Shown: in pieces, positions 6,625-9,961 of the stretch
Position numbering within the stretch: position 1 is the stretch's first letter
Layout of the letters: the number at the start of each line of letters is the position of its first letter
Source of the DNA: Octadecabacter sp.
GTDB lineage: Bacteria; Pseudomonadota; Alphaproteobacteria; Rhodobacterales; Rhodobacteraceae
Assembly: GCA_018500065.2 (NCBI GenBank)
Contig: JAHBAO020000112.1
Coordinates: 1-9,961, forward strand
Length of the DNA: 9,961 bases
Direction: 5' to 3'
Made by a program: the position numbers and the translations under genes
The notes under the pieces: generated by a model
The model's input: the letters and a program-made list of their open reading frames with translations, nothing else
Databases searched by the model: none
What the model was told of the DNA's origin: nothing

Positions 6625-6651
6625 CGGGCGGCCTTCGGGTCGCCCGTTTTT
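6625..6651 (+). terminator. Intrinsic terminator of the NYN gene
   Basis: A 9-bp stem, CGGGCGGCC against GGTCGCCCG with one G-U wobble, closes a TTCG tetraloop and is followed directly by TTTTT and then CTT. It starts six bases after the stop codon at 6618. On the opposite strand the hairpin has no good T tract, so it probably does not serve the convergent cytochrome gene well. Confidence 0.92.
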
Positions 6652-6660
6652 CTTATGTGG

Positions 6661-7128
6661 CTACTGCGCTGTGGCGACATTCATTGCATTGTGACGTTCA
6701 ATAATCTCATCGGGCCACGTGCTTTTGATAAAGGCCATTGTTGCATAGATCTGCGCGTCTGACAGCACGTCACCATAACCCGCCATATCGCTCTCGTATC
6801 CGTTACCAACGAGGGCAGCGGTTCCAAACTTTACGATTTGAAACAGCTGTTCATCAGGATGGTGCCACGTATGACCCGTCTCATCGTGGGGCGGCGCAAG
6901 CGCGCGGCCATTTGACGTGGCGGTCTGCCAGTCATCCTGCCCCTGAAGGTTTGCACCGTGACAGGACGCACAGTTGTCCGCGTACAATTGCGCGCCCTGC
7001 CCAACAACATCGGCATTGGAATAATCGAACAATCCAACCTGCACTGGTGGCTTGTCTTGCGCCCAGACAACGGCACCTAGCACAACGGCGCTAATCCCAA
7101 TTACGCCGACTAGACGTTTCGTTTTCAT
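6661..7128 (-). CDS. Exported mono-haem cytochrome c
   Basis: The 155-residue protein carries an N-terminal signal or anchor helix (KTKRLVGVIGISAVVLGAVVWAQ), so it acts in the periplasm, free or membrane-tethered. The haem site is CASCH at 53-57 within LYADNCASCHGANLQGQ. A Met in SDMAGYGDVLSD (Met115) is the likely second iron ligand. YATMAFIKSTWP forms the usual C-terminal helix of class I cytochromes. Between haem site and Met lies a His-rich stretch, APPHDETGHTWHHPDE, that I recall from a group of small proteobacterial cytochromes. The start ATG 7126-7128 has GGAG six bases upstream. A frame reaching 7506 would run across ispH on the other strand and bury the signal peptide. It is a single gene, convergent with the NYN gene and divergent from ispH. 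The redox partner cannot be told from the context. Confidence 0.93.
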   Translation of the reverse strand: MKTKRLVGVIGISAVVLGAVVWAQDKPPVQVGLFDYSNADVVGQGAQLYADNCASCHGANLQGQDDWQTATSNGRALAPPHDETGHTWHHPDEQLFQIVKFGTAALVGNGYESDMAGYGDVLSDAQIYATMAFIKSTWPDEIIERHNAMNVATAQ

Positions 7129-7269
7129 CGTGTTCTCCGGTTCAGTTGCAGCGTCCCTACAGGATTCCACCAACTGGAAGGCAAGGGCATTCTTTGAAAC
7201 GTCTACACAGGCGGGAACTGGACGACAGGCACGGAAAGGCTTACCTGATAGATCAACCAGGAGACGCCG
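7129..7269. other. Divergent spacer between the cytochrome gene and ispH
   Basis: This spacer must contain promoters for both genes. On the minus strand a weak match, TTGCCT, 17 bases, then TGTAGG, could drive the cytochrome gene. On the plus strand I see no convincing pair of boxes. Ribosome sites are clear at both ends: GGAG at 7135-7138 for the cytochrome and AGGAG at 7259-7263 for ispH. No riboswitch-like or operator-like repeat stands out. Confidence 0.4.
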
Positions 7270-8235
7270 ATGCCCAAGCAACCACTTACCCTTTATCTTG
7301 CCGCCCCACGCGGGTTTTGCGCGGGCGTGGATCGTGCGATCAAGATTGTAGAATTGGCCCTCGAAAAATGGGGCGCGCCTGTCTATGTGCGCCACGAAAT
7401 CGTGCACAATAAATTTGTTGTCGATGACCTGAAAGAAAAGGGTGCGGTGTTTGTCGAGGAACTGGAAGAATGCCCCGATGATCGTCCCGTCATTTTCAGC
7501 GCACACGGCGTGCCAAAATCCGTGCCCGCCGCCGCCAGCGCGCGTGAAATGGTGTATGTCGACGCGACCTGCCCATTGGTTTCAAAAGTTCATATCGAGG
7601 CCCAACGCCACGCCGACAACGGGTTGCAGATGATCATGATCGGGCATGCGGGCCACCCAGAAACCGTGGGCACAATGGGGCAATTGCCTGAGGGCGAAGT
7701 GCTGCTTGTTGAAACTGTTGATGATGTCGCGGCTGTTCAGGTTCGCGACCCTGAGCAGCTGGCCTTTGTGACCCAAACAACGCTGTCTGTGGATGACACA
7801 GCAGACATCGTTGAGGCGTTGAACGCGCGGTTCCCTGCGATCGTAGGCCCCCACAAGGAAGACATTTGTTACGCGACAACCAACCGCCAAGAAGCGGTGA
7901 AGGCGATGGCCCCGCTGGCGGATGCGATGCTGGTTGTTGGCGCGCCAAACTCGTCAAACTCGCAACGTTTGGTCGAAGTCGGCCGCAAGGCTGGGTGCGC
8001 CTATTCGCAATTGGTCATGCGGGGCACAGACATAGATTGGCGCGCATTGGACGGCATCAAAAGCATCGGCATTACAGCTGGCGCATCCGCGCCGGAGGTT
8101 TTGATCAACGAGGTCATCGACGCGTTCAAAGCGCGGTATGATGTGACGGTTGAACAAGTCGAAACCGCGATCGAGAACGTCGAATTCAAAGTGCCCCGCG
8201 TTTTGCGTGAACCGGCAATCGCGCGTGCAACATGA
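7270..8235 (+). CDS. ispH: 4-hydroxy-3-methylbut-2-enyl diphosphate reductase (IspH/LytB)
   Basis: IspH reduces HMBPP to IPP and DMAPP, the last step of the methylerythritol phosphate route to isoprenoids, using an oxygen-sensitive iron-sulfur cluster. The 321-residue protein has the three cluster cysteines: Cys17 in PRGFCAGVDRA, Cys101 in VDATCPLVSKVH and Cys200 in KEDICYATTNRQ. The substrate-binding residues are also present: His46 in HEIVHNKFVV, His79 in FSAHGVP, and His129 and Glu131 in GHAGHPETVG. GAPNSSNSQRL and GITAGASAPE complete the family pattern. Its ATG follows AGGAG at six bases. The TGA overlaps the ATG of the methyltransferase gene by 4 bp, so the two are probably translated in a coupled way. 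Isoprenoid supply also feeds quinones and, in many relatives, carotenoids. Confidence 0.98.
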   Translation: MPKQPLTLYLAAPRGFCAGVDRAIKIVELALEKWGAPVYVRHEIVHNKFVVDDLKEKGAVFVEELEECPDDRPVIFSAHGVPKSVPAAASAREMVYVDATCPLVSKVHIEAQRHADNGLQMIMIGHAGHPETVGTMGQLPEGEVLLVETVDDVAAVQVRDPEQLAFVTQTTLSVDDTADIVEALNARFPAIVGPHKEDICYATTNRQEAVKAMAPLADAMLVVGAPNSSNSQRLVEVGRKAGCAYSQLVMRGTDIDWRALDGIKSIGITAGASAPEVLINEVIDAFKARYDVTVEQVETAIENVEFKVPRVLREPAIARAT

Positions 8236-8828
8236 CCGACCCTAAAACCATCGCGTTCTATAACGGTGCAGCGCGCGATTACGACACCTGCTTTGACAGC
8301 GGCGCGGCAAGTACCGCGTTGGCGGATTTCATGGCGCTGTTGCCGGCCGGCGCGGCGGTGCTGGATTTAGGTTGTGGGCCCGCACGGGCTTCGGTGCACA
8401 TGCGGAAAGCAGGATTTAGCCCCGACCCCGTGGACGCGTCGCAGGGCATGATCGATCTGGCCAATGAAACCCATGACATCGGCGCGCGACTTTTGACGTT
8501 TGACGAGATTGATATGGTCGCGGCCTATGATGGCGTTTGGGCGAATTTTTCATTGCTCCATGCGCCCAAGCAAGACTTGCCAAAGCATTTCGCGGCTATT
8601 TCGATGGCTCTTAAGGAAGGCGGGGTTTTCCACATCGGGATGAAGACCGGGACAGGTAAAAAACGCGATCACATTGAACGTCTTTATACGTTTATTACGG
8701 TCGATGAGCTGCACAGTTTGATGAAAGATGCCGGGTTCGAGGTGATCTTTTTCAAGGAAGGAAGCGACGTTGGCTTCGCCGGAACCAACGATCCGTTTGT
8801 CAACATGAGAGCGCGTAAAGTTGCCTGA
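8232..8828 (+). CDS. Class I SAM-dependent methyltransferase
   Basis: The 198-residue protein has the Rossmann-type methyltransferase core. An N-terminal FYNGAARDYD is common in small-molecule methyltransferases. Motif I is AVLDLGCGPARAS at 42-54, with Ala in place of the more usual Gly after GCGP. An acidic residue for the SAM ribose follows in PVDASQGMI (Asp68). The core then continues with YDGVWANFSLLH, LKEGGVFHIGMK and a C-terminal DELHSLMKDAGFEVI. The substrate cannot be read from the sequence. The start overlaps the ispH stop (ATGA), and the end overlaps the rnhA start by 8 bp, so it is the middle gene of a coupled three-gene unit. A link to isoprenoid metabolism, such as quinone methylation, is possible but unproved. 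Confidence 0.88.
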   Translation: MTDPKTIAFYNGAARDYDTCFDSGAASTALADFMALLPAGAAVLDLGCGPARASVHMRKAGFSPDPVDASQGMIDLANETHDIGARLLTFDEIDMVAAYDGVWANFSLLHAPKQDLPKHFAAISMALKEGGVFHIGMKTGTGKKRDHIERLYTFITVDELHSLMKDAGFEVIFFKEGSDVGFAGTNDPFVNMRARKVA

Positions 8829-9270
8829 TCTATATGCCTACACAGACGGAGCCTGTAGCGGAAACCCCGGCCCGGGCGGTTGGGGTGCGGTCCTGATCGC
8901 GCGCGAGGATGGAGTTGTTGTGAAAGAGCGCGAGCTGAAGGGTGGCGAGGCACATACGACCAACAACCGGATGGAATTGCTGGCCGCGATTAACGCGCTC
9001 GAGACTTTGTCTTCAGCCAGTACGCTGACGGTTGTGACGGACAGTTCCTATGTCAAAGACGGGATCACCAAGTGGATCTATGGCTGGAAGGCGAAGGGTT
9101 GGAAGAAGAAAGGCGGCGAGATCAAGAATATTGATCTTTGGCAACGTCTGGACGAAGCGCGAGGCCGCCATGATGTGACCTGGGAGTGGGTCAAGGGGCA
9201 CGCGGGGCATCCTGAGAACGAGCGCGCGGATGAATTGGCGCGGGCTGGCATGGCACCGTTCAAGGGTTAG
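8821..9270 (+). CDS. rnhA: Ribonuclease HI
   Basis: RNase HI cuts the RNA strand of RNA-DNA hybrids, removing R-loops and primers. The 149-residue protein has the standard size and all expected catalytic residues: Asp9 in YAYTDGACSGNPGPGGWG, Glu52 in TTNNRMELLAAI, Asp74 in VVTDSSYVKDGI, His127 in VKGHAGHPENERADELA, and Asp137 in the same stretch. The basic handle region (WKAKGWKKKGGEIKN) is also present. The start must be TTG at 8821-8823: an in-frame stop lies at 8806-8808 with no ATG or GTG between, and the conserved sequence begins four residues in. TTG and a poor ribosome site suggest modest translation, or coupling to the methyltransferase, whose last codons overlap it by 8 bp. It is convergent with fmt. 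Confidence 0.97.
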   Translation: MPDLYAYTDGACSGNPGPGGWGAVLIAREDGVVVKERELKGGEAHTTNNRMELLAAINALETLSSASTLTVVTDSSYVKDGITKWIYGWKAKGWKKKGGEIKNIDLWQRLDEARGRHDVTWEWVKGHAGHPENERADELARAGMAPFKG

Positions 9271-9296
9271 CGGATTGCGCCTGCGGCGAGCGGGGG

Positions 9297-9320
9297 GCGC
9301 ACCTTCGGTGCGCAAAAAAA
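9297..9320. other. GC hairpin followed by A7 in the rnhA-fmt convergent spacer
   Basis: GCGCACC and GGTGCGC form a perfect 7-bp stem around a TTC loop and are followed on the plus strand by seven A. On the plus strand an A tract follows, and on the minus strand the T tract comes before the stem, so neither orientation is a canonical intrinsic terminator. TTGCGC at 9275-9280 could pair with GCGCAA at 9310-9315, and TGCGCC at 9276-9281 with GGCGCA at 9296-9301, giving alternative folds. The element could still slow polymerase or protect mRNA 3' ends from either side. Confidence 0.6.
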
Positions 9321-9345
9321 GTAGGTATTTAAGAACAAAAGAAAC

Positions 9346-9961
9346 TTAAGCAAGGTGTGACGCTGGCGTCCAACCTTGCAGCACGTCGCTTGCGGGTGCG
9401 GCTTTCTTTCCGGCGCGCTGGAGCGTGTGGATTTGCACGGCGCCGTCGGAAGTTCCGATGTGAAGGCCATCCTTTTTGCTGACTTCGCCGGACGTGAGGG
9501 TCAGAGGTGATGCGCTGGCGTGTAGGAACTTAATGCGCTCCCCATTGGCCTGTGACCATGCGCCGGGGAACGGGGACAGCCCGTTGATTTGTCGGACGAT
9601 CTGGAGCGATGATTGTGACCAATCCACCCGCGCTTCGGCTTTGTCAATTTTTGTGGCGTAGGTCACGCCGTCCTCTGGTTGTGCCTCTGGCGTGAGGTCT
9701 TGCAGCGCATTGAGCGCTTGGGTGATCGCGGTTGCGCCCAATTTGCTTAGACGGTCGTGGAGCGCACCTGTCGTTTCGTTTTCTTCGATGTCGATCTCAC
9801 GGCGCAGCAGGACTGGGCCGGTATCAAGGCCCGCGTCCATCTGCATGATACACACGCCGGTTTTTGCGTCCCCCGCCATGATCGCGCGGTGAATTGGTGC
9901 GGCGCCACGCCAGCGTGGGAGAAGGGAAGCGTGGATATTGAGACAGCCATTGGTCGGCGCA
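9346..9961 (-). CDS. fmt: Methionyl-tRNA formyltransferase, 5' end outside the window
   Basis: Fmt formylates Met-tRNAfMet with 10-formyltetrahydrofolate, providing the initiator tRNA for translation. The visible 204 residues are the C-terminal two thirds. They open with NIHASLLPRWRGAAPIHRAIMAGD, the end of the N-terminal catalytic domain with its conserved His and SLLP loop, followed by TGVCIMQMDAGLDTGPVL. After a linker (YATKIDKAEARVDW) comes the C-terminal tRNA-binding domain, with INGLSPFPGAWS and a final GWTPASHLA. The frame is open to the right edge at 9961, so the start and the first part of the protein lie beyond it. In relatives def (peptide deformylase) usually precedes fmt, and it would fall outside the window. 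No classical terminator follows the stop at 9346-9348. Confidence 0.97.
   Translation of the reverse strand, partial: APTNGCLNIHASLLPRWRGAAPIHRAIMAGDAKTGVCIMQMDAGLDTGPVLLRREIDIEENETTGALHDRLSKLGATAITQALNALQDLTPEAQPEDGVTYATKIDKAEARVDWSQSSLQIVRQINGLSPFPGAWSQANGERIKFLHASASPLTLTSGEVSKKDGLHIGTSDGAVQIHTLQRAGKKAAPASDVLQGWTPASHLA

Noticed and set aside
7129..7506. N-terminal extension of the cytochrome c frame to 7506
   Set aside because: It would run antisense across the first 237 bases of ispH and put the signal peptide in the middle of the protein. The ATG at 7126-7128 has a good ribosome site.
9297..9320. Intrinsic terminator for rnhA or fmt
   Set aside because: The hairpin is followed by A7 on the plus strand and by C-rich sequence on the minus strand. 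Neither gives the T tract an intrinsic terminator needs.
1..9961. Mobile element, CRISPR array, tRNA/rRNA, riboswitch, toxin-antitoxin or defence cluster
   Set aside because: On reading both strands I saw no transposase or integrase, no spaced repeats, no tRNA-like or rRNA sequence, and no defence-type genes. The NYN gene alone, without a partner, does not support a toxin-antitoxin or defence call.

Overview
The window reads as a chromosomal housekeeping segment from an alphaproteobacterium, most likely the Rhodobacteraceae (Roseobacter group). The case rests on family-typical protein sequences (PdxJ, a bifunctional Rel/SpoT, omega subunit, IspH, a DUF2062 protein whose N-terminus looks like Rhodobacteraceae homologues) and on gene order. 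Base composition looks moderately GC-rich rather than the 65% or more of Rhodobacter itself. I cannot place it to genus.

Positions 58-5949 are all minus strand. In transcription order the genes are folK, rpoZ, rsh (relA/spoT-type), a DUF2062 membrane protein, pdxJ, a small exported protein of unknown function, a 91-residue three-helix membrane protein resembling the C-terminal half of LysE/RhtB exporters, and acpS. Gaps are short, the last two junctions overlap (8 and 4 bp), and no intrinsic terminator is visible inside. A promoter candidate lies between folK and rpoZ, so rpoZ to acpS may be one operon. It would join a transcription subunit, ppGpp turnover, vitamin B6 synthesis and activation of acyl carrier protein. 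The first 57 bases hold no gene I can support.

Positions 5950-7128 hold two single genes. A NYN-domain (LabA/DUF88-like) protein on the plus strand diverges from folK and ends at a clear intrinsic terminator at 6625-6651. A mono-haem exported cytochrome c on the minus strand converges on it.

Positions 7270-9270 are a compact plus-strand cluster: ispH, a class I SAM-dependent methyltransferase and rnhA. The stop of each gene overlaps the start of the next (4 and 8 bp), and rnhA starts at TTG. A 75-bp convergent spacer with a GC hairpin followed by A7 separates rnhA from fmt on the minus strand. The start of fmt lies beyond the right edge of the window.

I see no mobile element, CRISPR array, tRNA, rRNA or riboswitch. 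The window does not look like an undescribed system. The points worth a second look are small: the half-length LysE-like protein, the inverted-terminator-like hairpin after rnhA, a short duplication at the start of rsh, the His-rich cytochrome and the uncharacterised exported protein.
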